Shown here piece by piece: positions 1-8,071 of a DNA stretch of 64,000 nt. The DNA lies in contig NZ_CCXR01000001.1 of the NCBI RefSeq assembly GCF_000821085.1, forward strand, positions 2,501,001 to 2,565,000, in the 5' to 3' direction. The notes beneath the pieces are model-generated. The model saw only the letters and a program-made list of their open reading frames with translations, was not told the origin of the DNA and made no database searches. A program made the position numbers and the translations under genes. Within the stretch, counting starts at the first letter, position 1, and every line of letters starts with the position of its first letter. The stretch comes from Bacillus sp. B-jedd (GTDB lineage: Bacteria > Bacillota > Bacilli > Bacillales > Cytobacillaceae).

Positions 1-227
<227 letters not shown>

Positions 228-405
228 TCATTATTGTAATAAGCCCATTCCGGCGAAAAACCAGGAATGGTTACAAAATTAGTATATGTAAAGATTTCAA
301 TTAAGTTGCGCCATCCCCAATCATACAGAATATAAAACAAGGGGGCAATACCAAGCCATTCCCAGAATGCTGTTCAATTACCTGTTAAATCGGGTATAAT
401 GCAAC

Positions 406-495
406 TCAAGCGATGAACAGCCAATATATGATTCCCCATCCCAATGCCATAGCCGCGAGAATGATTAGCAATACCAAATTGCTTTTGTCCTGCAA
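406..495 (-). CDS. 29-aa single-pass membrane peptide, unrecognised
   Basis: A short reading frame with a TTG start sits eight bases after a perfect GGAGG (RBS at about 503-508, minus strand). It encodes Gln-Asp-Lys-Ser-Asn, then about 20 hydrophobic residues (LVLLIILAAMALGWGIIYWL), and stops at TGA (406-408). The layout, a short polar N-terminus and one transmembrane helix, is typical of Bacillus membrane micropeptides. It occupies an otherwise empty 437-bp stretch between ribT and ypuA. I do not recognise the family. The strong RBS and clean hydrophobic segment support translation, but no homologue check was possible. Confidence 0.5.
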   Translation of the reverse strand: MQDKSNLVLLIILAAMALGWGIIYWLFIA

Positions 496-538
496 ATGAT
501 TGCACCTCCATTAAGATATGGATGCCAATGCCAAACAT

Positions 539-598
539 TCTACACTATATTTTATAAATTATCTACACTATTGCCAAGTACTGCTAAGTTGATACAAT
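539..598 (+). promoter_or_regulatory. ypuA promoter with upstream 10-bp direct repeats
   Basis: TTGCCA (571-576), a 16-bp spacer and TACAAT (593-598) form a sigma-A-type promoter 58 bases before ypuA. Just upstream, TCTACACTAT occurs twice (539-548 and 562-571), a 23-bp period; the second copy abuts the -35. Tandem direct repeats in this position suggest an activator or response-regulator site. The promoter is seen directly; the regulator is unknown. Confidence 0.5.
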
Positions 599-655
599 AA
601 AACTGGGGATGTCTTCTATTGGGAAATAATTATATTAGATTTTTAGGGAGGAACT

Positions 656-1519
656 ATGAAAAAAATACTAAGCCTTTTCCTTGCTGCAAGTATGCTACTG
701 ATTCCCGGCCAGGCTTTTGCCGACCTGGCTGAAGGTGATATGATCGTCACCTTGGGTGAAAACCTGACCGACGCTCAAAAGACTGAATTGTTAAAGGAGA
801 TGGAGGCACCCGCAGATGTACAGGTAATTACGGTCAGCAATCAGGAAGAGCACCAATATTTAGGGAAATACGTGCCAAAAACAATGATTGGGACTAGGGC
901 AATTTCCTCTTCCGCAACGACTGTCAGCAAAAAGGACACAGGCCTGACTGTTAAAACAAAGAATATCACCTGGGTGACAGATGAAATGTATTTAAATGCC
1001 CTCATGACAGCCGGAGTGAAGGATGCAAACATCTACATTACCGCCCCCATCCCAGTTTCCGGAACGGCTGCACTGACCGGGATCATTAAGGCGTATGAAA
1101 TTTCGGCGGATAAAACAATTCCGGAGGAAGTTAAACAGGCCGCGAATGAGGAAATGGTCGAAACAGCCAAGCTCGGGGACTCCATTGGAAAAGAAAATGC
1201 GGCTGCACTTATTGCGAAAGTAAAACAGGATATCGCTAAAGAAAAGCCTAAAAACGAAGCTGAAATAAAAGCTTTGATCGAACAGGCAGCAAAAGATCTA
1301 AAGGTTGACCTGACAAATGAAGAATTAAAATCACTGACTGATCTTTTCAATAAACTGAAAGATTTGAACATTGACTGGAACCAGGTAGGAGACCAGTTGA
1401 ACAAAGCGAAAGATAAATTCTCGAAATTCCTTGAATCTGACGAAGGTAAAGGGATATTAGCCAGCCTGAAAAAGTTTTTCTCCAGTGTGGCAGATGCAAT
1501 CCGCTCCTTTTTTGAATAG
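656..1519 (+). CDS. ypuA: YpuA, secreted DUF1002 protein
   Basis: The 287-residue product has a signal peptide (residues 1-22, MKKILSLFLAASMLLIPGQ, cleavage after AFA) and then the DUF1002 domain (EGDMIVTLGENLTDAQKTEL). The C-terminal half is helical and Lys/Glu-rich and ends in a FFSSVADAIRSFFE segment that could be amphipathic. Bacillus subtilis YpuA is a cell-envelope-stress-induced protein of unknown biochemistry. The start follows a GGGAGG RBS. It is transcribed alone from the promoter at 571-598 and ends at the shared hairpin at 1551-1582, facing lysA. Confidence 0.85.
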   Translation: MKKILSLFLAASMLLIPGQAFADLAEGDMIVTLGENLTDAQKTELLKEMEAPADVQVITVSNQEEHQYLGKYVPKTMIGTRAISSSATTVSKKDTGLTVKTKNITWVTDEMYLNALMTAGVKDANIYITAPIPVSGTAALTGIIKAYEISADKTIPEEVKQAANEEMVETAKLGDSIGKENAAALIAKVKQDIAKEKPKNEAEIKALIEQAAKDLKVDLTNEELKSLTDLFNKLKDLNIDWNQVGDQLNKAKDKFSKFLESDEGKGILASLKKFFSSVADAIRSFFE

Positions 1520-1550
1520 GATTGCCGACATTCTCATTAAATTATAAAAA

Positions 1551-1586
1551 AAGAAGCTGCCCTTATTTTCGGGCAGCTTCTTTTTC
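1551..1586. terminator. Bidirectional terminator shared by ypuA and lysA
   Basis: Perfect 12-bp stem: AAGAAGCTGCCC (1551-1562), an 8-base loop, GGGCAGCTTCTT (1571-1582), with T runs outward on both strands. The lysA stop codon (1563-1565, minus strand) lies in the loop, so the last lysA codons form one arm. Confidence 0.9.
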
Positions 1587-2897
1587 GGTAACAGAAATAA
1601 ACGGCAGGTCATACTGCAAAAGGTCTTCATATGTTTCTCTTCTCACTACCAAGGTCGCACGTCCATTTTCAGCAAAAATGACCGCCGGCCTCGGAATCCT
1701 GTTATAATTGTTGGCCATAGAATAGCCATAAGCCCCTGTACAGAAAACAGCAAGGATTTCTTCTTTGTCTGCCTCAGGCAAAGGCAGGTCCCAAATAAGC
1801 ATATCTCCCGATTCGCAGCATTTCCCTGCAATCGATACAGTCTCCCGCGGCTCAGCCAGCGGGCGTGATGCGAGGACAGCCTCGTATTTCGCCTGGTAGA
1901 GCGCTGGCCTAATATTATCACTCATGCCGCCGTCGACAGCCAGATACTTTCTAACCCCTGGAACTTCCTTTCTGGAACCGGTTTTATAAAGTGTGATGCC
2001 CGCGTCTCCAACAAGGGAGCGTCCCGGCTCAATCCAAATCTCAGGCATTTTGACAGCATGGCTGGCGGTGAGGCGTTTCACCTCCGATATAATTTCGTGT
2101 ACATAATGGGAAGGAGGAATGGGATTATCCTCATCTGTATACCTGATTCCGAAGCCACCGCCAAGGTTAAGGACTTTCGTTTCAAAAGAAAGGGTATTTT
2201 TCCACTCTGCAAGCTTGCTGATGATTTTCCTGGCCGCCAACAGGAATCCTGTTGTTTCAAATATTTGCGAACCAATATGGCAGTGCACGCCGAGAACATT
2301 AAAATATGAATTGCTGATTGAAGTTTTAAGGGCCTGTTCTGCCTGGCCATTTTGCAAATCGAAACCGAATTTCGAATCTTCCTGACCGGTCAAAATATAA
2401 TCATGTGTATGTGCTTCAATACCGGGAGTTATTCTTAGCAAGATATTCACCACAGCCCTTTTTTCACCGCATATATCATTCAACATCTCAAGCTCATGAA
2501 AATTATCGACAACAAAACAACCAACCCCGTAAGATACAGCCATTTCAAGTTCTTCCCTGCTTTTGTTATTGCCATGGAAGTGGGTCTTTTCCATAGGGAA
2601 TCCAGCCGCTTTTGCCGTATACAATTCACCGCCGGAAACGACATCCAGAGAAAGCCCTTCTTCAGCCGCCAGCTGAAGCATAGCGATAGTTGAAAACGCT
2701 TTGCTCGCATAGGCGACCTGTGCTTTAATCCCTTGCTGCTCAAATTCGCGCTTGAATCCCCGTGCCCTTTCCCTGATCAAAGAAACATCATACACATAGA
2801 GAGGAGTCCCGTATTCTTTTGCCAATTCAATGGCATCCACTCCCCCTATTTCCAAATTACCCGCCTGGTTAACCCCTATAGTTCCATTAAAATGCAT
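1563..2897 (-). CDS. lysA: Diaminopimelate decarboxylase
   Basis: Converts meso-diaminopimelate to L-lysine with pyridoxal phosphate, the last lysine step. Of 444 residues (B. subtilis 439), the PLP-binding Lys is in YASKAFS at about residue 66, the glycine-rich phosphate loop is NLGGGFGI, and the active-site Cys is in the CCESGDM motif near the C-terminus. The frame stays open 35 codons upstream, but ATG 2895-2897 follows a GGAGAGGG RBS and gives the family N-terminus (NLEIGGVDAIELAKEYGTPLYVYD). It lies downstream of the spoVA operon as in B. subtilis and may be partly co-transcribed with it. Confidence 0.95.
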   Translation of the reverse strand: MHFNGTIGVNQAGNLEIGGVDAIELAKEYGTPLYVYDVSLIRERARGFKREFEQQGIKAQVAYASKAFSTIAMLQLAAEEGLSLDVVSGGELYTAKAAGFPMEKTHFHGNNKSREELEMAVSYGVGCFVVDNFHELEMLNDICGEKRAVVNILLRITPGIEAHTHDYILTGQEDSKFGFDLQNGQAEQALKTSISNSYFNVLGVHCHIGSQIFETTGFLLAARKIISKLAEWKNTLSFETKVLNLGGGFGIRYTDEDNPIPPSHYVHEIISEVKRLTASHAVKMPEIWIEPGRSLVGDAGITLYKTGSRKEVPGVRKYLAVDGGMSDNIRPALYQAKYEAVLASRPLAEPRETVSIAGKCCESGDMLIWDLPLPEADKEEILAVFCTGAYGYSMANNYNRIPRPAVIFAENGRATLVVRRETYEDLLQYDLPFISVTEKEAARK

Positions 2898-3070
2898 GTA
2901 TTCCCTCTCCCTGTTCAGTATCGCCTTATGCCAATGTTTTGTATGGGTGTATGGGTAACCGGGATAAAGAAAAAAGACAGGCCCCTTGCTGGTACTGTCC
3001 ATAAATATGCCCGTCCCTTTTTATTAAAAATTACTTTACCACAGCACGCTTTAATCCGCAATGCCAATCA

Positions 3071-4549
3071 TTATTTTACAGTCTGGCGCGTCCTGTTCCC
3101 GGCCTTCATAATTCGCGGGCGGAGAAAAGACCCTGGAACCGCCCTTCTAATCAGAATTTGCAGGCATGCCTTTGGCTCAAAAGGGATAAATGGCCAAAAA
3201 TATGGGGTTCCGAACGTTTTTATTTGAATCAGGAACAATAAATAAATCGTGGTGCCAATAATAAAACCCGGGGTATGAAAGAAAGCCACGCATATCAGCA
3301 GGAAAAAACGGATAATTTTGTTAGCCACACTCAACTCATAGCTCGGCGTTGTAAATGTCCCGATTCCTGAAACTGCGACATACAGAATTACCTCAGGAAC
3401 AAACAGGCCCACATCTATGGCGATTTGCCCAATCAGGACTGCGGCAATCAACCCCATCGCAGTTGATAATGGGGTCGGAGTATGAATGGCCGCTATCCTC
3501 AGGAACTCAATACCTAAATCCGCCAGCAGCAATTGGATAATAATCGGGATACTCGTTTTATCATTCGGGCCGATAAATGATAATTTCTCCGGCAGGAGGC
3601 CTGGTTCCATAACAAATAAAAACCAAAGCGGCAGAAGGAAGATTGATGAGAAAATTCCCATAAATCTTGACCAGCGCACAAACGTTCCAACGGCTGGTGA
3701 TTGGCGGTATTCTTCCGCGTGCTGGACATGATGGAAATAGGTAGCCGGGGTAATGATGACACTTGGCGACGTATCAACATAAATCAGGACATGGCCCTCC
3801 AATAAATGGACGGAAGCCACATCGGCACGCTCTGTGTATCTAACAAGTGGATAAGGGTTAAAGCCTTGTTTTACGATGAATTCCTCTATTGTTTTGTCCG
3901 CCATTGGGAGCCCGTCCACTTTTATCGCTTTCAGTTCTTTGCGAATTTTAGAGACAAGCAACGGATTGGCGACATTCTCGATGTAGGCGATGGCAATATC
4001 TGTCTTTGATCTTTCACCGACATGCATTAATTCGAAACGGAGGCGCTCATCACGAATCCGCCTTCTTGTAAGTGCTGTATTCAAAACAATATTCTCAACA
4101 AATCCATCCCTGGAACCTCTGACAACTTTCTCTGTATCCGGTTCCTGGGGCTGCCTACCCGGGTATCCGCGTGTATCGACGGAAAGCCCGACCCCCTCTC
4201 CCTCCATGACAAAAACGATTAGCCCGGAAAGGACAGAAGTAACAAACTTTTCTATCGTATAAACTTTTTCAACTGACTGGTGGGACAGGTTTTGCTCAAG
4301 AAAGCCCATGACTCCTGATACAGACTTGCCATTATTGCAGGCTTCGTTCAGTTCCTCTAAAATCTCAATGATAAAAGCTGTTTCACAAAGGCCGTTGACA
4401 TAATAAAAGTGGACATCCTTGCGCTGGAATTTAAGTTTTCTGACCCCGAGGTCAAAACTTTTCCCGAGTCCCGCTTGTTCCTTCATATAGGTTTCGATTT
4501 CCGTCAAAGACTTAGGCAGCAGCTTCTTATTTTCCTCTTTTCCTATCAT
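3071..4549 (-). CDS. spoVAF: SpoVAF, GerA-family spore inner-membrane protein
   Basis: A 492-residue GerA-type A-subunit paralogue. It has a soluble N-terminal half (residues 1 to about 290) and C-terminal transmembrane helices ([67 protein letters not shown]). In Bacillus, SpoVAF works with FigP to amplify early germination ion release, so a role in germination is plausible. AAAGGAG lies eight bases before the ATG, and the start overlaps spoVAEA by 23 bp, implying coupled translation. It is the last gene of the local spoVA operon. Confidence 0.92.
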   Translation of the reverse strand: MIGKEENKKLLPKSLTEIETYMKEQAGLGKSFDLGVRKLKFQRKDVHFYYVNGLCETAFIIEILEELNEACNNGKSVSGVMGFLEQNLSHQSVEKVYTIEKFVTSVLSGLIVFVMEGEGVGLSVDTRGYPGRQPQEPDTEKVVRGSRDGFVENIVLNTALTRRRIRDERLRFELMHVGERSKTDIAIAYIENVANPLLVSKIRKELKAIKVDGLPMADKTIEEFIVKQGFNPYPLVRYTERADVASVHLLEGHVLIYVDTSPSVIITPATYFHHVQHAEEYRQSPAVGTFVRWSRFMGIFSSIFLLPLWFLFVMEPGLLPEKLSFIGPNDKTSIPIIIQLLLADLGIEFLRIAAIHTPTPLSTAMGLIAAVLIGQIAIDVGLFVPEVILYVAVSGIGTFTTPSYELSVANKIIRFFLLICVAFFHTPGFIIGTTIYLLFLIQIKTFGTPYFWPFIPFEPKACLQILIRRAVPGSFLRPRIMKAGNRTRQTVK

Positions 4550-5114
4550 AAAAACCGCTCCTTTCGAGAATCAGTTCGGCCGCTTTTTTTGTTATTGGAG
4601 CTCCGTTTTTGTAATGATCTCTCCTCGCCATTTTACCAATATCCCCAATCCCAACTATGACCGGTACGTCGAGACTATCAAGGCAGTAGACCGTATCACC
4701 GTAAATTTTCCCCCGTTCAAGCTCCTGGATTCCGAATTTATCCACGCCATAAGGTGTCAATTCTCCATCCCGATCGATACATACGTCGACTCGTGTCCAC
4801 TCAGAATGATGAATATTGGAAGCAACCGCAATAATCCCTAACACTTCGATATCAGAATGGGCAGCAACAAACTTTAAAGCCGCTTCACCCGGCCCTTCTC
4901 CTGCAAGTCCGCTGTCATCAAACATGACAAAGACAGGATCATTTTCCGCCATATTAATTAAATTGACGATTTCAGGTCCACTTAATGTTGAAGGATTGCC
5001 CGAAGATAGCGAAATTGTTCGGCCGCCCATTTCACCCGCAACATGTTCAATCGACCTTCTTGCATATTCGTCACCGTCGGTAACAATAATTACCTGCCTG
5101 GTCATGATACTCAT
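4527..5114 (-). CDS. spoVAEA: SpoVAEA, soluble spore protein
   Basis: The 195-residue protein matches the SpoVAEA family: [18 protein letters not shown] at the N-terminus, an acidic core with [15 protein letters not shown], and [16 protein letters not shown] near the C-terminus. It has no membrane segments. In the normal operon it lies between spoVAEB and spoVAF. Here it directly follows spoVAB with a 19-bp gap and no spoVAC, spoVAD or spoVAEB between them. The start is either ATG 5114 (GGAG only three bases away) or ATG 5105 (12 bases); I keep the first with low certainty. Confidence 0.9.
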   Translation of the reverse strand: MSIMTRQVIIVTDGDEYARRSIEHVAGEMGGRTISLSSGNPSTLSGPEIVNLINMAENDPVFVMFDDSGLAGEGPGEAALKFVAAHSDIEVLGIIAVASNIHHSEWTRVDVCIDRDGELTPYGVDKFGIQELERGKIYGDTVYCLDSLDVPVIVGIGDIGKMARRDHYKNGAPITKKAAELILERSGFYDRKRGK

Positions 5115-5133
5115 TCACTCCTTTCCTGGGTAT

Positions 5134-5559
5134 TTACTGTTTAATAAAGTAAAGCCATTGAAAGAGAGAGCCGAAAATTTTACCAAGAACGACCGCCATT
5201 AGCAGAGTGATGATTTTCCCATCTATATTCAGCCTTTTGGCCAGTATTGGAATTACATTCAGGACCTCTGCCAATGCACCGGCGATCATTCCGACAAATA
5301 TTCCTCCTGCCAGGCCCATGGCAATTAGGATATATGGTGAAATTCCTAAAACAGGATCTCTAAGACCGCCAAAAATCCCTGCCATTGTGCCTAAAATAAT
5401 CGCCGCTTCATACCAGATAATTTTATCCGCTGTTTTGGAAATTTGCGCAAGGCGGGGCAGTATACCGAGAACTGTCAAAAAAGCCACATAGCCCGAACCA
5501 ACAGCCAAGCCGCCGCTTAATGCGATGAATATAGTGAATAGGGCTTCAATCGTTGTCAA
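5134..5559 (-). CDS. spoVAB: SpoVAB, spore membrane protein
   Basis: A 141-residue, four-helix membrane protein, the same length as B. subtilis SpoVAB. Shared landmarks are LAVGSGYVAFLTVLGILPRL near the N-terminus and ALAEVLNVIPILAKR and KIFGSLFQWLYFI near the end. It belongs to the SpoVA set that moves dipicolinic acid across the spore inner membrane. The start is TTG 5557-5559, inside the last codons of spoVAA (14-bp overlap), which implies translational coupling. An AAGGAAAG box lies 11 bases upstream. Confidence 0.92.
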   Translation of the reverse strand: MTTIEALFTIFIALSGGLAVGSGYVAFLTVLGILPRLAQISKTADKIIWYEAAIILGTMAGIFGGLRDPVLGISPYILIAMGLAGGIFVGMIAGALAEVLNVIPILAKRLNIDGKIITLLMAVVLGKIFGSLFQWLYFIKQ

Positions 5560-6169
5560 GGCGTTTCATGCTTTCCTTATTTTCATGAAGGATTACATAT
5601 GAATCAAGTGCTTGCTGATAATTGAACATTTCCACTTCGAGCGGGCTGGGCTCTTCATTAATCCTCTTTTTAAAAATGTGGTTAAAAAACAAAATCATTC
5701 CTAATCCAAGACCAAGGGAATAAGGGACTTGAAATAAGAGCGGCTTTTCGGATTTTTCTCCGGTAATGATTGTATAAAGCTTTGATTGGACACTTTTCAT
5801 GCTGACATCATCATGGAAGTTCATAATTGCCATAGCGGATCCGAAGAATAGCAGTAACCAAATCAGAATAAATAATGGAAAGGATAGGCCCTTACTCTTT
5901 TTAAACTCAACTTCTATCAATGTCTGGGCGGGGCCGACTGCCTGGATATCAGCTGCTGGAAAGATTTCTGTTATCTTTTTTATCACCATCATGGCATCAA
6001 TAACCACAAAGTTGCTGTCCATTTTGGTCACTTTATAAATGACCCTCTTTTTGATGGCTGGACCTACAGTTTCAGGGGCCAGGACTTGTGCTATTTCACC
6101 GATGGATAAGTCCTGTCCCGGCTGGACAAGAATCCTGTTTCTCATGCGGATGTAGACCGTTTTTTCCAA
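5546..6169 (-). CDS. spoVAA: SpoVAA, first gene of the spoVA operon
   Basis: The 207-residue product (B. subtilis 206) begins MEKTVYIRMRNRI, as in remembered SpoVAA, followed by VLVQPGQDLSIGEIAQ and a C-terminal membrane region (FPLFILIWLLLFFGSAMAIM, then SLGLGLGMILFF). The in-frame GTG at 6178 has no spaced RBS; TTG 6167-6169 has GGAAG eight bases upstream and gives the family N-terminus, so I use TTG. A sigma-G-like promoter lies at 6206-6235. SpoVAA is needed for dipicolinic acid uptake into the forespore in Bacillus. Confidence 0.9.
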   Translation of the reverse strand: MEKTVYIRMRNRILVQPGQDLSIGEIAQVLAPETVGPAIKKRVIYKVTKMDSNFVVIDAMMVIKKITEIFPAADIQAVGPAQTLIEVEFKKSKGLSFPLFILIWLLLFFGSAMAIMNFHDDVSMKSVQSKLYTIITGEKSEKPLLFQVPYSLGLGLGMILFFNHIFKKRINEEPSPLEVEMFNYQQALDSYVILHENKESMKRLDND

Positions 6170-6205
6170 AACACTCACTTCCAGACATTGTTTTCCTTGT
6201 ATTGC

Positions 6206-6235
6206 TAGTATGGTTCTAATATCTTTTCATCATGA
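6206..6235 (-). promoter_or_regulatory. Candidate sigma-G/sigma-F promoter of the spoVA operon
   Basis: Reading the minus strand, TCATG (-35-like, 4 of 5 to GHATR), an 18-bp spacer, then CATACTA, a perfect CATNNTA -10. It lies about 40 bp before the spoVAA start. SpoVA operons are sigma-G controlled in B. subtilis, so position and match agree; the -35 is imperfect. Confidence 0.55.
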
Positions 6236-6306
6236 TAGCCAATAATTACCTTGTTGGAATAAAATGCGAAATCGGAACAGACGGGGTCCGCTTTCCCATG
6301 CAACAA

Positions 6307-6342
6307 ATGAAAAAGCCATATGGATCATTGATCCATATGGCT
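6307..6342 (-). terminator. sigF terminator formed from the sigF 3' end
   Basis: Perfect 14-bp arms AGCCATATGGATCA (6314-6327) and TGATCCATATGGCT (6329-6342) with a single central base, followed on the minus strand by TTTTTCATTT. The sigF stop (6325-6327) and last codons (Ser-His-Met-Asp-Gln) form the upstream arm. The one-base centre means the inner pairs must open to make a loop. Confidence 0.8.
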
Positions 6343-7080
6343 CTTCATCTGCTGCAGTATTTTCTTTTCAAGCCTGGAAACCTGGACTTGGGATATTCCT
6401 AGCCGCTGGGCCACTTCGGACTGGGTCTGATCTTTATAATACCTTAAATAAACAATCAGCTTTTCCCGCTCGTCCAACTCGGATATTGCTTCTTTTAGGG
6501 CAATTTTATCAAACCATTTCCCGTCGTTGCCATCATCAATCTGGTCCAGCAATGTAATGGGATCCCCATCATTTTCATAGACCGTTTCGTGAATGGATGC
6601 CGGAGTCCTCGATGCCTCCTGGGCAAGAATGATTTCTTCCGGAGCAAGACCGAGATGGGTGGACAATTCATTCACCGTTGGAATTCTCCCTAACTCTTTT
6701 GATAATTCATCCCTGGCTCGCCTGATTTTATTGCCGGTTTCCTTTAGGGAGCGGCTTACCTTTACCGTGCCATCATCCCGGATAAATCGTTGGATTTCTC
6801 CAATTATCATCGGGACGGCATAGGTTGAAAATTTCACGTCGAAGGATAAGTCGAATTTATCGACCGATTTCAAAAGGCCGATGCAGCCGATTTGAAAAAG
6901 ATCATCGGGATCATAGCCGCGGTTTAAAAATCGCTGAACAACAGACCAGACAAGCCTCATATTTTTTTCTACTATAATATCTCTTGCCCCTTGGTCCCCT
7001 TCATGGCTTCTTTTTATTAATTCCTTAACCTCATGGTCCTTTAGAAACGGTTGGCTACTCTTTTTGACCTCCACATCCAT
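6325..7080 (-). CDS. sigF: RNA polymerase sigma-F factor
   Basis: A 251-residue forespore-specific sigma factor. Region 2 carries EKNMRLVWSVVQRF, DDLFQIGCIGLLKSVDKFDL and FSTYAVPMIIGEIQRFIRDDG; region 3 SRSLKETGNKIRRA; region 4 LREREK-type helices with LRYYKDQTQSEVAQRLGISQ and QVSRLEKKIL. These agree almost word for word with B. subtilis SigF. It follows spoIIAB by 12 bp with an AAGGAGA RBS. SpoIIAB holds it inactive until SpoIIAA is dephosphorylated in the forespore. It directs dacF, and its own end forms a terminator. Confidence 0.98.
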   Translation of the reverse strand: MDVEVKKSSQPFLKDHEVKELIKRSHEGDQGARDIIVEKNMRLVWSVVQRFLNRGYDPDDLFQIGCIGLLKSVDKFDLSFDVKFSTYAVPMIIGEIQRFIRDDGTVKVSRSLKETGNKIRRARDELSKELGRIPTVNELSTHLGLAPEEIILAQEASRTPASIHETVYENDGDPITLLDQIDDGNDGKWFDKIALKEAISELDEREKLIVYLRYYKDQTQSEVAQRLGISQVQVSRLEKKILQQMKSHMDQ

Positions 7081-7092
7081 AGGCGGGTCTCC

Positions 7093-7533
7093 TTAATTGC
7101 AAAGCATCTTGCTTCGGGATAAATTCTTACGCAGTCGGACGGTTGTTCCTTTGCCACGCTCAGACTGAATTTCAACTTCATCCATAAAGTTTTCCATTAT
7201 GGTAAAACCCATTCCGGATCTTTCAAGTTCTGGCTTGGTCGTGAAAAGAGGCTGGCGCGCTTCCTCGACATCCTCAATGCCATTTCCTTCATCCCGGATT
7301 ATAATTTCAACCCACTCCCCTTCAATGGCGACATCGATATAGACCATCCGGTCCGGAGCATTGTCATATCCGTGGATGATCGCATTTGTTACGGCTTCTG
7401 AAACGACCGTTTTGATTTCTGTCAATTGATCCATCGTCGGGTCCAACTGGGCGATGAACGCAGCTACGGTCACCCTTGCGAACGACTCATTTTGGCTTAA
7501 CGCGCAGAACTTCAGGCTCATCTCATTTTTCAT
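7093..7533 (-). CDS. spoIIAB: Anti-sigma-F factor and SpoIIAA kinase SpoIIAB
   Basis: A 146-residue GHKL-fold ATPase and kinase that binds sigma-F and phosphorylates SpoIIAA. The N box is [13 protein letters not shown] (about residues 44-56), the G1 box [13 protein letters not shown], and the G2 region [19 protein letters not shown]. The ATG overlaps the spoIIAA TGA by one base (TGATG), indicating coupled translation that helps fix partner stoichiometry. It is the middle gene of spoIIAA-spoIIAB-sigF. Confidence 0.98.
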   Translation of the reverse strand: MKNEMSLKFCALSQNESFARVTVAAFIAQLDPTMDQLTEIKTVVSEAVTNAIIHGYDNAPDRMVYIDVAIEGEWVEIIIRDEGNGIEDVEEARQPLFTTKPELERSGMGFTIMENFMDEVEIQSERGKGTTVRLRKNLSRSKMLCN

Positions 7534-7883
7534 CAGGCCACCCCCAAACTCTGAAGCGCAAATTCTTCATTAGGCTCCAGCCTGATTATTTTAAAGAGAC
7601 CCGACATCTCGAGCAGCCTTTCAACAGAAGGCGTGACCGCGCAAACGACCAACTCCCCATGCAGCTGCTTCAATTGTTTATAACGCCCCAAAATGACCCC
7701 TAGCCCTGAGCTGTCCATAAAAGAAAGCCCCTCAAGGTTTAATACGATATGGCGAATCCCCTGTTTTTCTATTGCTTCTGTTGCTTTTGTACGAAGCCTT
7801 TCCGCAGTATGGTGGTCAAGCTCTCCGCTTAACCGGATGCATAACACTTCGCCTTTTATTTCCATTTCAATGTTCAGACTCAC
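7533..7883 (-). CDS. spoIIAA: Anti-anti-sigma factor SpoIIAA
   Basis: A 116-residue STAS-domain protein. The phosphorylation site is Ser58 in [16 protein letters not shown], at the same position as in B. subtilis. When dephosphorylated by SpoIIE in the forespore it displaces sigma-F from SpoIIAB. The start codon read is the one giving [20 protein letters not shown], with an upstream GGAGG (about 7889-7893). It is first in the operon, preceded by a 188-bp leader region with a sigma-H promoter and Spo0A-box-like sites. Confidence 0.97.
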   Translation of the reverse strand: MSLNIEMEIKGEVLCIRLSGELDHHTAERLRTKATEAIEKQGIRHIVLNLEGLSFMDSSGLGVILGRYKQLKQLHGELVVCAVTPSVERLLEMSGLFKIIRLEPNEEFALQSLGVA

Positions 7884-7979
7884 TGTCCCGGCCTCCTATT
7901 GTTTACTCCGCCAATGAGCCAGAATCCATCGGGAAATAATTCCGTCTTGATTTCCGGCTGGCTGCCTTACAGTGAGTCA

Positions 7980-8067
7980 ATTCGATATCGCGGCAGGCAA
8001 TTCCTTCAACAAGGACAAAACTAGTGGCCATTCGCTAAAGGTAGTGCCTATATTTTTTAATTCGACA
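7980..8067 (-). promoter_or_regulatory. Sigma-H promoter and Spo0A boxes of the spoIIA operon
   Basis: On the minus strand GAAGGAATT (7999-8007) matches the sigma-H -35 RWAGGAWWW at every position and CGAAT (7980-7984) matches the -10 HGAAT, with a 14-bp spacer. A perfect 0A box TGTCGAA lies at 8061-8067 (near -90) and a one-mismatch box TGTTGAA at 8004-8010. The B. subtilis spoIIA promoter is sigma-H dependent and Spo0A activated, so the arrangement is expected. Confidence 0.8.
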
Positions 8068-8071
8068 AGTC

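Noticed and set aside
539..571. Two 10-bp direct repeats as a CRISPR remnant
   Set aside because: Only two short copies with a 13-bp gap, no cas genes; position beside a promoter fits an operator better.
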